Shown: positions 1-10,302 of the stretch, piece by piece
How positions within the stretch are numbered: the first letter of the stretch is position 1
Layout: each line of letters begins with the position of its first letter
NCBI GenBank assembly: GCA_029391995.1
Contig: CP113924.1
Span: 527,001 to 591,000, forward strand
Length of the DNA stretch: 64,000 nucleotides
From: Streptococcaceae bacterium ESL0729
GTDB lineage: Bacteria > Bacillota > Bacilli > Lactobacillales > Streptococcaceae
Direction: 5' to 3'
The notes under the pieces: generated by a model
What the model saw: the letters and a program-made list of their open reading frames with translations, nothing else
The model's database searches: none
Told to the model about the DNA's origin: nothing
Translations under genes and position numbers: made by a program

Positions 1-28
1 AAATAAATCACTAAAAGGAGATACCATC

Positions 29-724
29 ATGGTAAAATTAGTTTTTGCACGTCACGGACTTTCTGAGTGGAATGAAAAAAATCTTTTCACTGGTTGGGCT
101 GATGTAGACCTAGCTGAGCAAGGAACACAAGAAGCAATTAAAGCAGGGAAACTTGTTAAGGAAGCTGGAATCAAATTTGATGTAGCTTACACTTCTGTTC
201 TTAAACGTGCTATCAAAACTACAAACTATATTCTTGAATACTCAGATCAACTTTGGGTACCAACTCTTAAATCTTGGCGTCTAAACGAACGTCACTACGG
301 TGGTCTTACTGGTCTTAACAAGGCTGAAGCTGCTGAAGAATTTGGAGATGATCAAGTTCTTATCTGGCGTCGTTCATACGATACACTACCACCAAACATG
401 GACCGTGACAACGAATACTCTGCACACTCAGACCGTCGTTACGAAAGCCTTGATGACTCAGTTATTCCAGATGCTGAAAACCTTAAGGTAACTCTTGAAC
501 GTGCCCTTCCTTTCTGGGAAGATCACATTGCACCAGCACTTAAAGACGATAAAAACGTTCTTGTTGGAGCTCACGGAAACTCAATTCGTGCCCTTGTAAA
601 ACACATCAAAGGTCTTTCTGATGATGAAATCATGGGTGTTGAAATTCCAAACTTCCCACCACTAGTATTTGAATTCGATGAGAACTTAAACCTAGTTAAG
701 GAATACTACCTAGAAGAAAAATAA
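29..724 (+). CDS. gpmA: 2,3-bisphosphoglycerate-dependent phosphoglycerate mutase
   Basis: Glycolytic enzyme interconverting 3- and 2-phosphoglycerate in the cytosol through a phosphohistidine. The N-terminal RHG motif carries the catalytic His9 ([10 protein letters not shown]), the second histidine lies in GAHGNS (about His182), and LNERHYG is the family's substrate loop. At 231 residues it has the normal length of the dPGM family. AAAGGAG about 8 bases before the ATG sets the start. Codon use is strongly biased, as expected of a highly expressed gene. It is probably monocistronic: a terminator follows at once, and its promoter lies outside the window. Confidence 0.96.
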   Translation: MVKLVFARHGLSEWNEKNLFTGWADVDLAEQGTQEAIKAGKLVKEAGIKFDVAYTSVLKRAIKTTNYILEYSDQLWVPTLKSWRLNERHYGGLTGLNKAEAAEEFGDDQVLIWRRSYDTLPPNMDRDNEYSAHSDRRYESLDDSVIPDAENLKVTLERALPFWEDHIAPALKDDKNVLVGAHGNSIRALVKHIKGLSDDEIMGVEIPNFPPLVFEFDENLNLVKEYYLEEK

Positions 725-726
725 GA

Positions 727-752
727 AAATGGGTCCCATGACCCATTTTTTT
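727..752 (+). terminator. intrinsic terminator of gpmA
   Basis: AAAATGGGTC and GACCCATTTT form a 10-bp stem around a CCAT loop, followed by a run of T. It lies just after the gpmA stop codon. Confidence 0.9.
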
Positions 753-875
753 GTGCCATTTTTGTATCTTTTTTTAGGCCTCTAAAGGAGCTGTTGGTAA
801 AATTGAGCAATCTTTTCCTACTTTAAATATTGCTTAAAATAGTGTAGAATAGACAGGTATTTGAGGTGGATACAT

Positions 876-2978
876 ATGTCTAAATTTAACAATGAAAAAA
901 ATAAAAGTAAAAAATTAGGTGAGTCAGTAAGAGCCATTCCAACCAGGATAAATTTGCTGTTTTTTGTAATCTTTACCCTGTTTATTATCCTGATTGCCAA
1001 GCTCTATAATATGCAGATAATTCACTATGATTTTTATGTAAAAAAATTAAAGGAGTCAGGCTCTGTTGCCAAGGTCATCGAAGCAAGCCCCAGGGGGCAG
1101 ATTTATGATGCAACAGGTACGCCCCTAGTAACCAATAAGGCAAAAACGGCCATAAAATTTACCAGATCAAATAATGTTACTGCTGGTCAAATGAGAGAGG
1201 TAGCAGAAAAACTTGTACCCATCCTTCCTAATGCCTTAGAAGATGAGTATTTATCTGAAAGAGATAAGAGGGATTTCTTCCTGGCTGATCCAGACAATCT
1301 TCGTAAGGTCCAAGAAAGGCTTACAACCGAGGATAAGTATGACCAAAAGACTGGTGATAGGCTTTCAGAGGGTGAGATATACACCAATATTATTTCAAAG
1401 GTAACTGAAGAGGAGGTTGCCTACAATGCTGATGAGCTTGAGGCCGCAAGAATTTATAAGAAAATGAATGCAACCTCAAATTTTAATACAAGTACACTTG
1501 TATCAGACAATCTATCAGATACCCAGGTCGCAAAGATTGCTGAAAATGAGAAAAATCTTCCTGGGATTAGCATTGGGACAGATTGGACTAGGTCATATGC
1601 TGATACAGCTTTAAGGCCAATCCTTGGGACAATCTCTTCTGAAAAATCAGGTATTCCAGCAGAAGACCTTGATGATTATCTAGCCAAGGGTTATTCAAGA
1701 AATGACCGAGTTGGAACAAGCTACATTGAAAAGAGCTATGAAGAATACTTACAAGGATCTAAGACAGTAAGTGAAGTTTATCTGGACAAGGACGGAAATG
1801 TAAGTAGCCAAAAGGTTCTTTCTGAAGGAAAAAGGGGTAACGATGTTAAGTTGACCGTTGACCTAAAATTCCAATCAGGTGTTCAAGATATCCTCCAAAG
1901 ATACTTTGATGAGGCTAAATCTTTAGGGATTGCCAATGTCTCAGAAGGAGCCTACGCTGTGGTTATGAATCCTAATGACGGCTCTATTCTTGCCATGGCA
2001 GGACTAACGCAGGACATCCAAACGGGAGAAATTGCCAAAAATAGCCTGGGAACCTTTACCGGTGCCTATGTTCCAGGTTCTGTCGTCAAGGGAGCAACCA
2101 TCACATCAGGCTGGCAAAATGGTGTTTTATCAGGTAATGAAGTTTTAATCGATCAGCCCATTCAAATCGCTGGAAGTGCGGTCAAACAATCATGGTTTAC
2201 CTACGGTGGAAAACTTGCCATCAATGCAGTTCAAGCCCTTGAGTATTCATCTAATACCTACATGCTACAGATTGTCCTAAAAATGCTTGGCCAACCTTAC
2301 AGCTATAATATGGGGATTGACTTGACCAATAAGGACAAGGTTTTTGATGAACTAAGGGCAACTTTTGGTGAATATGGTCTGGGAGTTAAGACAGGTTTTG
2401 ACGTAAGTGGAGAAACCCGTGGTCTTATCCCAAGTGCTGACTCATCAAGTATTGGTGCCCTACTTGATTTAAGCTTTGGTCAGTACGACACTTATACTAC
2501 CTTACAATTGGCTCAATATGCTTCAACTGTAGCCAACGGGGGAACCCGTTATGCACCACATATTGTCAAGGGAATTTATGAGAATCAAGAAGAAAATGTC
2601 CTTGGTAAGGAACTTAAACTAATTGATCCTCAAGTTGTCAATAAGGTTAATATCTCACAAGCTCAAATGGACATTATCAAGGAAGGTTTTTATGAGGTTG
2701 TTCACGGAAGCGGCTATGCGACTGGTACAGTTATCAGGCAGGGTGAAAGTGTTCCAATCTCTGCTAAAACAGGGACTGCTGAAACATTTGCTCGTGATGC
2801 TAGTGGAAACCTTGTTACAACGACAGCTAATAATGTTGTAGCCTATGCACCAAGTAATAATCCACAGATTGCCCTTGGTGTCATGATTCCCAACCTAACT
2901 GACGGTAATTCAGGGGTCAACCAAAAAATTGCCCGTGATATCGTAAACTTATACAATAGTATGTACGGATTTAAGTAA
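876..2978 (+). CDS. pbp2B: penicillin-binding protein 2B (class B transpeptidase)
   Basis: Monofunctional transpeptidase for peripheral/septal peptidoglycan, bound to the membrane by one N-terminal helix. About 30 basic or polar residues precede a membrane segment ([20 protein letters not shown]); a PBP dimerisation domain follows and then the transpeptidase. The catalytic motifs are SVVK (Ser402), SSN (458-460) and KTG (631-633). The frame is open from a TTG at 861, but GAGGTGG at 863-869 positions the ATG at 876, giving 700 residues. recR starts 11 bases downstream, so pbp2B-recR-ddl-murF look co-transcribed, the order known from streptococci and lactococci. No resistance-type alteration of the motifs is visible. 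Confidence 0.94.
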   Translation: MSKFNNEKNKSKKLGESVRAIPTRINLLFFVIFTLFIILIAKLYNMQIIHYDFYVKKLKESGSVAKVIEASPRGQIYDATGTPLVTNKAKTAIKFTRSNNVTAGQMREVAEKLVPILPNALEDEYLSERDKRDFFLADPDNLRKVQERLTTEDKYDQKTGDRLSEGEIYTNIISKVTEEEVAYNADELEAARIYKKMNATSNFNTSTLVSDNLSDTQVAKIAENEKNLPGISIGTDWTRSYADTALRPILGTISSEKSGIPAEDLDDYLAKGYSRNDRVGTSYIEKSYEEYLQGSKTVSEVYLDKDGNVSSQKVLSEGKRGNDVKLTVDLKFQSGVQDILQRYFDEAKSLGIANVSEGAYAVVMNPNDGSILAMAGLTQDIQTGEIAKNSLGTFTGAYVPGSVVKGATITSGWQNGVLSGNEVLIDQPIQIAGSAVKQSWFTYGGKLAINAVQALEYSSNTYMLQIVLKMLGQPYSYNMGIDLTNKDKVFDELRATFGEYGLGVKTGFDVSGETRGLIPSADSSSIGALLDLSFGQYDTYTTLQLAQYASTVANGGTRYAPHIVKGIYENQEENVLGKELKLIDPQVVNKVNISQAQMDIIKEGFYEVVHGSGYATGTVIRQGESVPISAKTGTAETFARDASGNLVTTTANNVVAYAPSNNPQIALGVMIPNLTDGNSGVNQKIARDIVNLYNSMYGFK

Positions 2979-2989
2979 AGGAGGCCCAA

Positions 2990-3586
2990 GTGTATTATCC
3001 CCAACCAATAGCCAGGCTAATTGAGAGTTATAGTAAGCTTCCAGGTATCGGACAAAAGACTGCAACCAGGCTAGCCTTTTATACCATCGGGATGGAAGAT
3101 GAGGATGTAAATGCCTTTGCTAAGAACCTTCTATCAGCCAAAAGGGATTTAAAATTTTGCACTATTTGTGGTAATTTAACGGATACAGATCCCTGTGGTA
3201 TCTGTACAAGTGATAGTAGAGACAAGACGACCATTCTAGTTGTTGAAGATAGTAAGGATGTTTTAGCCATCGAAAAAATTAGAGAATATAATGGTCTTTA
3301 TCATGTGCTTCAGGGAACCATATCACCCATGAACGGGATCTCCCCTGATGACATCAATGTAAAAAGTCTTATAACACGTCTTAGGGATACAAGCATCAAT
3401 GAGGTTATCCTAGCAACTAATGCAACAAGTGAGGGTGAAGCTACATCAATCTATTTATCAAGGCTGATTAAGCCGGCTGGAATTAAAGTTACCCGCCTGG
3501 CACGTGGACTTGCGGTTGGTAGTGACATTGAATATGCTGATGAGGTTACCCTCCTTAAGGCTGTAGAAAATAGGAAGGAAATTTAA
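2990..3586 (+). CDS. recR: recombination mediator RecR
   Basis: Works with RecF and RecO to load RecA at single-strand gaps. The protein has an N-terminal helix-hairpin-helix region ([14 protein letters not shown]), a C4 zinc finger (Cys57, Cys60, Cys69, Cys72) and a Toprim domain starting at [11 protein letters not shown]. Its 198 residues match the family. The start is GTG at 2990, fixed by AAAGGAGG at the end of pbp2B. The stop is three bases before ddl, so translation is probably coupled. Confidence 0.95.
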   Translation: MYYPQPIARLIESYSKLPGIGQKTATRLAFYTIGMEDEDVNAFAKNLLSAKRDLKFCTICGNLTDTDPCGICTSDSRDKTTILVVEDSKDVLAIEKIREYNGLYHVLQGTISPMNGISPDDINVKSLITRLRDTSINEVILATNATSEGEATSIYLSRLIKPAGIKVTRLARGLAVGSDIEYADEVTLLKAVENRKEI

Positions 3587-3589
3587 TTC

Positions 3590-4633
3590 ATGAAGGAAGT
3601 TTTAATTTTACTGTATGGTGGTCGTAGTGCTGAACGTGAGGTATCAGTCCTGTCAGCTGAAAGCGTGATGAGGTCAGTTGATTATTCAAAACATTTGGTA
3701 AAAACTTATTTTATAACCAAAGATGGTGATTTTATTAAAACTCAAGTTTTTAGTGAACAACCAGCAGCGGATGAAAAACTAATGACCAATGAGACAGTTA
3801 AGCTGGATCAAAAAATTAAAGCAAGTGATATCTTTGAAGAGGGAGCAGTAGTCTTTCCAGTCCTCCACGGTCCTATGGGAGAGGATGGCTCAATTCAAGG
3901 TTTCTTAGAAATTCTTAAAATGCCTTATGTTGGACCAAATATTACAGCAGCTAGCGTTACCATGGATAAGATTATGACCAAACATGTTCTTGAAACTGTT
4001 GGGGTTCCTCAAGTTCCTTATGTGGCAGTTATTGGTCGTGAAGCCATGAGTGAAAAAATGAAGGAAGTAAATGAAAAACTTACCTATCCTGTTTTCGTAA
4101 AACCTGCCAACATGGGTTCAAGTGTTGGAATTTCAAAGGTTGAATCAAATGATGACCTTGAAGCTGGTCTTAATGAAGCCTTTAAGTTTGATGGCCGTGT
4201 CCTGGTTGAGCAGGGAGTTGATGCCCGTGAGATTGAGGTTGCAGTCCTTGGAAACCTTGAGGTCAAGTCTACTTTAGCTGGTGAAGTTGTTAAGGACGTA
4301 GATTTTTATGACTACAATTCCAAGTATATTGACAACAGGATTACCATGGATATTCCAGCCCATATTGATGCACCCGTTATGGAAAAAATGCGTCATTATG
4401 CAGAGCTTGCCTATAAGACAGTTAGTGGAAGTGGCCTTAGCCGTTGTGACTTCTTTTTAACAAAAGATAATGAATTTTACTTGAATGAAATTAATGCCAT
4501 TCCAGGATTCACCCAATTTTCAATGTATCCCCTTCTTTGGGAAAAAATGGGACTTAGCTACCCTGATTTAATCGAAGAGTTGATTAGACTAGCCAAGGAA
4601 GCCTTCAATGAGCGTGAGGAACATTTAAAATGA
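3590..4633 (+). CDS. ddl: D-alanine--D-alanine ligase
   Basis: ATP-grasp enzyme that makes the D-Ala-D-Ala dipeptide added to the peptidoglycan precursor by the MurF protein encoded next. The N-terminal GGRSAERE motif, the central ATP-grasp segment ([15 protein letters not shown]) and the C-terminal metal-binding stretch NEINAIPGF are present. The length of 347 residues is normal. It starts three bases after recR behind AAGGAAA and overlaps murF by 4 bases (ATGA), so the two wall genes are translationally coupled. Confidence 0.96.
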   Translation: MKEVLILLYGGRSAEREVSVLSAESVMRSVDYSKHLVKTYFITKDGDFIKTQVFSEQPAADEKLMTNETVKLDQKIKASDIFEEGAVVFPVLHGPMGEDGSIQGFLEILKMPYVGPNITAASVTMDKIMTKHVLETVGVPQVPYVAVIGREAMSEKMKEVNEKLTYPVFVKPANMGSSVGISKVESNDDLEAGLNEAFKFDGRVLVEQGVDAREIEVAVLGNLEVKSTLAGEVVKDVDFYDYNSKYIDNRITMDIPAHIDAPVMEKMRHYAELAYKTVSGSGLSRCDFFLTKDNEFYLNEINAIPGFTQFSMYPLLWEKMGLSYPDLIEELIRLAKEAFNEREEHLK

Positions 4634-6000
4634 AGTTAAGTTTATATGAAATAGCAAAAGTAGTCGGGGCAAAAAACAAGGTTGAGGAATTTTCTGACCT
4701 TGAACTTACTGGTATTGAATTTGACAGTAGAAAAATTACAGCAGGAGACCTTTTCTTACCTTTAAAAGGTGAGCGTGATGGCCATGATTTTATTTCCAAG
4801 GCCTTTGAAAATGGGGCAGGAGCCACCTTGTCTGAAAAAGATCTTGAAGGTCATACCTATCTCTTGGTTGATGATGTCCTCAAGGCCTTTCAAGACTTGG
4901 CCCGATATTATTTGGATAAAACAGGGGCTGATGTTATTGCCGTAACTGGTAGTAACGGAAAAACGACCACCAAAGATATGATTGCTTCAGTCCTTGAAAC
5001 TAGCTTTAAGACCTATAAGACTCAAGGGAATTATAACAATGAGATTGGCCTTCCTTATACAGTCCTTCATATGCCTGAAGCTACTGAAAAATTAGTCCTT
5101 GAAATGGGGCAGGATCATCTGGGGGATATCCATACTCTTAGTCAGATTGCAAGACCCAAGATTGCTGTTCTTACCATGATTGGTGAAAGCCATATTGAGT
5201 TCTTTGGCAGCCGCGAAAAAATTGCTGAGGGTAAGATGCAGATTACTGATGGGATGAAAGCTGGGACGCTTATTGCTCCTGCTGACAAAATTATCAATCA
5301 GTATTTGCCAGAAAACCAAAAAATTGTCCGTTTTGGACCGAATGAAGATATTTTTATTACAAACCTTTATTCCCACACGGACTATCAAACATTTGAATTA
5401 AACTTCATGGACCGCGAGCTGACAGTACCATTACCAGGGAAATTCAATGCCACCAATGCCATGCTTGCGGCCTACGTTGGCCATATTGAAGGCGTAAGTG
5501 ACGAAAATATAAAACGCGGGCTCCAAGAGGACCTTAGAGTTACTGGAAACCGCACCGAGTGGCTTGTAGCCGCAAACGGGGCAGATATCCTATCAGATGT
5601 CTACAATGCCAATCCAACGGCCATGCGTCTAATGCTTGAAACCTTCCAGGAGCTTGCAAACAATCCTGGCGGCAAAAAAGCAGTCGTTCTAGCTGATATG
5701 AAGGAGCTTGGTGAAAGCTCAAACATGTATCATTCAATGATGATTACAGCACTTGACCCTGAAAAAATTGACCGTCTCTACCTTTACGGGGAAGAGATGG
5801 AAGCTTTGGTTGACTATGCCAAGGACATTTTTGAAAAGGGACATCTTAAGTTCTACCGCAAAGACGATGAGAAAGATGAGCTTGATGATTTAATCAAGGA
5901 TGTAGCTGAAGATCTGGGTGAAAATGACCAAATCCTTCTTAAAGGAAGTAATAGCATGAATTTAGCTGAGGTTGTCAAGGGACTTTTACCCAAAGAATAA
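4630..6000 (+). CDS. murF: UDP-MurNAc-tripeptide--D-alanyl-D-alanine ligase
   Basis: Adds D-Ala-D-Ala to UDP-MurNAc-tripeptide, the last cytoplasmic step of precursor peptide assembly. An N-terminal Mur ligase uridine-binding domain is followed by the ATP P-loop [10 protein letters not shown] (about residues 106-115), the middle Mur ligase domain and a C-terminal Rossmann-like domain. Its 456 residues are typical. The start overlaps the stop of ddl (ATGA). It is the last gene of the pbp2B-recR-ddl-murF group; no clear terminator separates it from the prfC promoter, so some readthrough is possible. Confidence 0.96.
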   Translation: MKLSLYEIAKVVGAKNKVEEFSDLELTGIEFDSRKITAGDLFLPLKGERDGHDFISKAFENGAGATLSEKDLEGHTYLLVDDVLKAFQDLARYYLDKTGADVIAVTGSNGKTTTKDMIASVLETSFKTYKTQGNYNNEIGLPYTVLHMPEATEKLVLEMGQDHLGDIHTLSQIARPKIAVLTMIGESHIEFFGSREKIAEGKMQITDGMKAGTLIAPADKIINQYLPENQKIVRFGPNEDIFITNLYSHTDYQTFELNFMDRELTVPLPGKFNATNAMLAAYVGHIEGVSDENIKRGLQEDLRVTGNRTEWLVAANGADILSDVYNANPTAMRLMLETFQELANNPGGKKAVVLADMKELGESSNMYHSMMITALDPEKIDRLYLYGEEMEALVDYAKDIFEKGHLKFYRKDDEKDELDDLIKDVAEDLGENDQILLKGSNSMNLAEVVKGLLPKE

Positions 6001-6015
6001 TCACTAGAATACGCT

Positions 6016-6028
6016 GTTATAATATAAC
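6016..6028 (+). promoter_or_regulatory. palindromic extended -10 box of prfC
   Basis: TGTTATAAT is an extended -10 element (TATAAT at 6018-6023). It is embedded in the odd-length palindrome GTTATAATATAAC. No good -35 is visible; it would fall in the murF 3' end, as is usual for extended -10 promoters. Confidence 0.5.
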
Positions 6029-6046
6029 AACGGAGAAAGAATAATA

Positions 6047-7615
6047 ATGAATCTACAAGAAGAAGTAAATAAGCGTCGCACCTTTGCGATTATTAGTCAC
6101 CCGGATGCCGGGAAGACGACTATCACTGAGCAACTTTTGATGTTCGGTGGTGCCATCCGTGAAGCTGGAACGGTTAAGGCCAAAAAATCTGGAACCTTTG
6201 CCAAGTCTGACTGGATGGAAATTGAAAAACAACGTGGGATTTCTGTAACCAGCTCTGTCATGCAGTTTGACTATGCTGGTAAGAAGGTAAACATCCTTGA
6301 TACCCCAGGGCATGAGGACTTTTCAGAAGATACCTACCGAACTTTGATGGCTGTGGATGCTGCTGTTATGGTAATTGACAGTGCAAAAGGTATTGAGGCC
6401 CAGACCAAGAAACTTTTCAAGGTTGTAAAAGACCGCGGAATCCCAGTCTTCACCTTCATCAACAAACTTGACCGGGACGGGCGTGAACCTCTTGAACTCT
6501 TAGAAGAGCTTGAGGAAACACTTGGTATTTTAAGTACACCGATGAACTGGCCAATTGGGATGGGTAAAGCCTTTGAAGGACTTTACGACATGCACAACCA
6601 CCGTATTGAACTCTTCAAGGGAGATGAGCGTTTTGTTGAGCTAAATGAAGAAGGTGAAGTACCTGAAAATCATGAACTACGCAACAACCCATTTTACAAG
6701 CAGGCATTAGACGACATTGAGCTAATCCAAGAAGCCGGAAATCCCTTCTCTGAAGAAGAGGTAATCCTAGGTGAGTTAACACCTGTCTTCTTTGGGTCAG
6801 CCCTTACAAACTTTGGTGTCCAAACCTTCCTTGATACCTTCTTAGAATATGCACCAACGCCTCATGCCCACAAGACCACTGATGGTCATGAGATTAGCCC
6901 CTATTCTGAAGACTTCTCAGGATTTGTCTTCAAGATCCAAGCCAACATGAACCCAGCCCACCGTGACCGCATTGCCTTTGTCCGCATTAGTTCAGGAACC
7001 TTTACCCGCGGGATGGATATCCGTCTTCCCCGAGCTAAAAAGAAGATGAAGCTATCAAACGTGACTCAGTTTATGGCTGAAAGTCGTGAAAACATTGAGA
7101 CAGCAGTAGCAGGAGACATCATCGGGGTCTATGATACTGGAACTTATCAGGTTGGAGATACTCTATTAACTGGTAAGCAAAACTTTGAGTATGAGCCTTT
7201 ACCAACATTTACCCCTGAATTATTTATGCGTGTCAGTGCTAAAAATGTCATGAAGCAAAAGAGCTTCCACAAGGGAATTGAGCAGCTGGTACAAGAAGGT
7301 GCCATCCAGCTCTACCAAAACTATCAAACCAATGAATATATGCTGGGTGCTGTCGGACAACTTCAATTTGAAGTCTTCCAGCACAGGATGATTGGTGAAT
7401 ATAATGCAGAGGTTGTTATGACTCCAATGGGGAACAAGACAGTCCGCTGGATTAATCCCGAGCAGCTTGATGAAAAAATGAGCTCCAGCCGTAACATTTT
7501 AGCCCGTGACCGTTTTGGAAATCCCCTTTTCCTATTTGAAAATCAATTTGCAGAACGCTGGTTTGCCGACAAGTACCCAGATGTGGAGTTAAGCTCGACA
7601 CCACCAACTGCGTAA
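6047..7615 (+). CDS. prfC: peptide chain release factor 3 (RF3)
   Basis: Translational GTPase that recycles RF1/RF2 after termination. The G1 loop [12 protein letters not shown], the switch region RGISV, the G3 motif DTPGHEDF and the G4 motif NKLDRDG are all present, followed by RF3-type domains II and III. At 522 residues it is within the family range. Start ATG at 6047 follows CGGAGAAAG. It has its own extended -10 promoter and a bidirectional terminator behind it, so it is most likely transcribed alone. Confidence 0.96.
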   Translation: MNLQEEVNKRRTFAIISHPDAGKTTITEQLLMFGGAIREAGTVKAKKSGTFAKSDWMEIEKQRGISVTSSVMQFDYAGKKVNILDTPGHEDFSEDTYRTLMAVDAAVMVIDSAKGIEAQTKKLFKVVKDRGIPVFTFINKLDRDGREPLELLEELEETLGILSTPMNWPIGMGKAFEGLYDMHNHRIELFKGDERFVELNEEGEVPENHELRNNPFYKQALDDIELIQEAGNPFSEEEVILGELTPVFFGSALTNFGVQTFLDTFLEYAPTPHAHKTTDGHEISPYSEDFSGFVFKIQANMNPAHRDRIAFVRISSGTFTRGMDIRLPRAKKKMKLSNVTQFMAESRENIETAVAGDIIGVYDTGTYQVGDTLLTGKQNFEYEPLPTFTPELFMRVSAKNVMKQKSFHKGIEQLVQEGAIQLYQNYQTNEYMLGAVGQLQFEVFQHRMIGEYNAEVVMTPMGNKTVRWINPEQLDEKMSSSRNILARDRFGNPLFLFENQFAERWFADKYPDVELSSTPPTA

Positions 7616-7622
7616 GATAAAT

Positions 7623-7650
7623 AAAAAAACATCCTAATGGATGTTTTTTT
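7623..7650 (+). terminator. bidirectional terminator between prfC and the sortase gene
   Basis: AAAAAAACATCC - TAAT - GGATGTTTTTTT. The A run and T run on both sides let it serve prfC (plus strand) and the convergent sortase gene (minus strand). Confidence 0.9.
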
Positions 7651-7663
7651 GTATGGCAAGAAA

Positions 7664-8638
7664 TTAATTGCTTCCTCCTTTGTCTCCATTAGCACCTTCT
7701 TCAGTACCTGGATTCCACCAAGAGGCATGGGCATTTGTACTTTTGACTTTTAAATTAAATTCATTAACAAGTTCTTGGGGGGCATTATCCCAGCTATAGC
7801 TACTTGTTAGTTGGGCGTGGGTTATGATTCGAAAGTCGGTTGACGGAAAGAGGCAGCTGACTATTGTTAATTCAGGGTTTTCACTTGGATTCAAAACAGA
7901 TGTAGTATTTTTTGTTACTAAAGTTTGGCCAGTTATTTGGTACTCATAGATGCCGCTTGCATTGGCAAGGAGGACAGTTTGGCCGTTCAGCCAATCAGAT
8001 CCAGATAATTTTCCGTTGATGATATAGGGTGAATCATTATTTATTTCCTTCTGTAGGCCACTAAATCCAGTCTTGCCATCATTGAAGTTGTGGGCGGCTA
8101 GCCCATAATTTCCTTGTCCCATGACAGGGACAGTTGATCCAAGTGGGTCAAGCTGGGATTTATTAGCGTAGTTGGCTCCAGCGTTTAGTCCCGCATCACT
8201 ATAAGCATCATTATAGATGGGAAGAAGGATATTTCTACTTGGAATAGATACAAACCCTTGTTTACTAAGACCTGGTACAGCCTGACGCATGACCATTTTT
8301 TCTATATCAAGGCGAGAGCTGTCATCATGAGCGGCCAGTTTATTTTCTTCATTCTGCCTGTAGGAGTTTACCACATCTAAAACTTTATTTTGGACGGCAA
8401 ATGTGTTCTTTTGGTACAAAATTTGCATGCCTATGCCTAAAGAAGACAGGATGAAAGCCAGTAAAATTGTGTTTATGATTAATTTTTTATAGGTGGTGGG
8501 ATTTTTCCTAAGCCTTGAAAAGATAAATTGGAGCAGGCAGGCTAGGGGCAAGGAGATAAGTAAAATGAATAATATTTCCGAAAGGCCATATTGATCGTTG
8601 GTAGCTTGATTGATTGCTAAAATTGGCAAGTTTAACAT
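7664..8638 (-). CDS. sortase family transpeptidase with two N-terminal membrane segments
   Basis: Predicted to link LPXTG-type proteins to the cell wall outside the membrane. Catalytic residues can be placed: His183 (GLAAHNF), Cys262 (LTIVSCLF) and Arg270 (FRIITH), the class A/C-like His-Cys-Arg triad. It is odd in two ways: there are two hydrophobic segments (about 21-40 and 54-75) where most sortases have one, and the protein is long (324 residues) with a polar, glycine-rich tail (WWNPGTEEGANGDKGGSN). AAGGA precedes the ATG. It lies downstream, on the same strand, of a truncated LPXTG protein, which suggests a decayed adhesin or pilus locus. Whether it is the housekeeping sortase or a dedicated one cannot be told here. 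Confidence 0.8.
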   Translation of the reverse strand: MLNLPILAINQATNDQYGLSEILFILLISLPLACLLQFIFSRLRKNPTTYKKLIINTILLAFILSSLGIGMQILYQKNTFAVQNKVLDVVNSYRQNEENKLAAHDDSSRLDIEKMVMRQAVPGLSKQGFVSIPSRNILLPIYNDAYSDAGLNAGANYANKSQLDPLGSTVPVMGQGNYGLAAHNFNDGKTGFSGLQKEINNDSPYIINGKLSGSDWLNGQTVLLANASGIYEYQITGQTLVTKNTTSVLNPSENPELTIVSCLFPSTDFRIITHAQLTSSYSWDNAPQELVNEFNLKVKSTNAHASWWNPGTEEGANGDKGGSN

Positions 8639-8784
8639 GGTTAGAATCCTTATTAATCTGTATTTGAGTAAGTATTTTACCGGCAGCTGATAAATTATAA
8701 GTGGTAAATTAAACTTATCTTTGATTTGCGTTATTATATCATAAAAAGTTTAGAATCCTTTTTAGGTGGGTCATAATGGATATG

Positions 8785-8818
8785 AAAATAGGATGATTTA
8801 CTAGACCATCCTATTTTT
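8785..8818. terminator. terminator downstream of the LPXTG remnant
   Basis: AAAATAGGATG and CATCCTATTTT form an 11-bp stem with T runs on either strand. It separates the minus-strand LPXTG remnant from the sortase gene. Confidence 0.8.
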
Positions 8819-8822
8819 CTAT

Positions 8823-9197
8823 TTAATCTGCCCTTCTAAATTGTTTATAGGCTAGAATCATACTTGTTGTAGCGAGGAGGAGAAGGAGGCAGCTAAGTTT
8901 GAAGCTATCTTCCCTTTTAGTTCCTGTACTTGGTAATTCCGTCTTTACTGGAGTCTTTTGGTCAACTTGTGGATTTATTTGCTTGTGTTTGTCGTCGTTA
9001 GAAATAGTGTCTGCCTTTGTTGGGCTGGTGCTTGTTTCCTTTGGTGTGTGACTATTAACAAGATCATATCCCTTGATACTTGTAATATAGCCATCAACAG
9101 CATCTTCACTAATTGTATAATTTATTTTCTGCCCGTCTTTATACTCTGGCAAATCAGTAAATTCGTACTTCCAATTATGAACTGTTTGTAATAAAAG
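8823..9197 (-). pseudogene. truncated LPXTG surface protein (C-terminal Cna-B repeat and anchor)
   Basis: Only the C-terminus of a wall-anchored surface protein remains. Reading in frame from a stop at 9198-9200, the first residues (NWKYEFTDLPEYKDGQ) and the E-box region YTISEDAVDGY match the end of a Cna protein B-type domain. A Lys/Pro/Thr-rich linker follows, then the sorting signal LPSTG, a hydrophobic helix and the basic tail FRRAD. There is no ATG, ribosome binding site or signal peptide in the frame; a TTG at 9150-9152 is the only start-like codon. It is probably the relic of an adhesin or pilin once processed by the adjacent sortase. An assembly error upstream is a less likely explanation. 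Confidence 0.72.
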
Positions 9198-9290
9198 TTA
9201 TATATTGCAAAAACAATACTCGTGCATTTTAACACTTTTTACTTAAAAATTGAATTCATCCCCCTTGTTAACCTATTATTGGCTCACTTA

Positions 9291-9319
9291 TTGAAGATTC
9301 ACTAACTCTTTGATAAGAT
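9291..9319 (+). promoter_or_regulatory. promoter of the LytTR operon
   Basis: TTGAAG (9291-9296), 17-base spacer, TAAGAT (9314-9319). TCACT occurs at 9284-9288 and again at 9299-9303, a 15-base period around the -35 box that might be a regulator-binding repeat. Confidence 0.5.
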
Positions 9320-9355
9320 TTAGAAAAGATGTCTAGGCTAACTAAAGGAGCTTTC

Positions 9356-9811
9356 ATGGTAAAAATATATCTTGAAATTATTCCTCCAGGGGAAGAAGAG
9401 GAGATAAGCTGTCGTTTGCATGCTCTTAGTGACTTTCGAAAGGAGCTTTTGAGTAAGTTAGAAGTAGATGAGAACATCTATTTTTTAGGGAAAAAGGAAG
9501 GTAAACTTTATAAGCTATCAATAGACGAGATATTTTATGTTGAATCAGTTGATAAAAAAACCTTTGCCTACAGTGAAGGGGAGGAATTTGAGTTAGATGA
9601 TAGACTTTATGTGATTGAAGATAAGTTGAAAAATTGTCAATTTATCCGTATCTCAAAATCCATGCTTGTAAATATTGAAAAAATTTCAATGATTCATCCC
9701 AGCCTAAGTGGCCGTTTTGAAGCCCAGCTTACAAATGGTGAGCGTGTAAAAATAACAAGAAAGTATGTTCCAGATTTAAAGCGGGCCTTTGGTCTAGGGG
9801 GAGATAAGTGA
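9356..9811 (+). CDS. LytTR-domain DNA-binding regulator
   Basis: A stand-alone LytTR transcription factor: 151 residues, an N-terminal segment and a C-terminal LytTR domain (about residues 40-145) with the family pattern DEIFYVESVDKKTFAY, FIRISKSMLVNI and KITRKYVPDLK. It lacks a receiver domain, so it is not a classical response regulator. The frame is open from an ATG at 9329, but AAAGGAG at 9343-9349 selects the ATG at 9356. The stop overlaps the start of a DUF3021 membrane protein. Such pairs resemble the LytTR regulatory systems of streptococci (HdrRM, BrsRM), in which the membrane protein restrains the regulator; that role here is inference. Confidence 0.86.
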   Translation: MVKIYLEIIPPGEEEEISCRLHALSDFRKELLSKLEVDENIYFLGKKEGKLYKLSIDEIFYVESVDKKTFAYSEGEEFELDDRLYVIEDKLKNCQFIRISKSMLVNIEKISMIHPSLSGRFEAQLTNGERVKITRKYVPDLKRAFGLGGDK

Positions 9812-10191
9812 TGATCAGGCAGATAATCAAAATCTTTAGTAATTTTTCAGTAGCAACCACCATAATACTTCTGGCAAGTATTCTTACAGGTACAAGCTTG
9901 GACAACAGTTTAGTTGGTCAAATAATGATCACAAGTCTTGTTAGTGCAATTTTTTGTATGACTTTTTTAAATCTATTTGATTTTGCCTTTAAAAGTATTT
10001 TAGCTCTTTTGGGCGTTCTTCTAATTGTTGGCAGTGCAAGCCTTCTTTTTGACTGGAAAACTCCACTCATCATGCTTGCTAGCTCTCTTGTAATGACCGC
10101 AGTCATTATCGCAGCCAATTACAGGATGGATAAAACAACAGCTGACGAACTAAATAGGCAGATAAAGACCAGAAAGAGTCACAAGAAGTAA
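9811..10191 (+). CDS. DUF3021 family membrane protein, partner of the LytTR regulator
   Basis: A 126-residue integral membrane protein with four hydrophobic segments (about 12-28, 35-55, 60-78, 85-105) and a basic, cytoplasmic-looking tail (NRQIKTRKSHKK). It fits the DUF3021 family, which is habitually encoded next to LytTR regulators. The stop of the regulator and this start overlap in TGATG; GGGGGAGA lies about 8 bases upstream. An upstream GTG at 9808 is an alternative start. By analogy with streptococcal LytTR systems it may sequester or inhibit the regulator; no direct evidence is visible. Confidence 0.78.
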   Translation: MIRQIIKIFSNFSVATTIILLASILTGTSLDNSLVGQIMITSLVSAIFCMTFLNLFDFAFKSILALLGVLLIVGSASLLFDWKTPLIMLASSLVMTAVIIAANYRMDKTTADELNRQIKTRKSHKK

Positions 10192-10195
10192 ATGT

Positions 10196-10231
10196 AAAAA
10201 GTCTCCAAGTGCATCTTGGGGGTCTTTTTTT
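10196..10231 (+). terminator. terminator after the LytTR-DUF3021 pair
   Basis: An imperfect stem, AAAAGTCTCCAAG against CTTGGGGGTCTTTT, around a TGCAT loop, followed by T residues. It separates the regulator pair from the ABC transporter genes. Confidence 0.75.
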
Positions 10232-10302
10232 GCAGGTCAGTTGATTTGAATGTTTTTTTGATAAAATTTTTGTTAGGATAAAAAAAGATTGGAGGATATT
10301 TT

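Noticed and set aside
9201-9290. Search for an upstream part of the LPXTG protein in other frames
   Set aside because: No stretch with Cna-B-like residues was seen in any minus-strand frame; the region is A/T-rich and looks noncoding.
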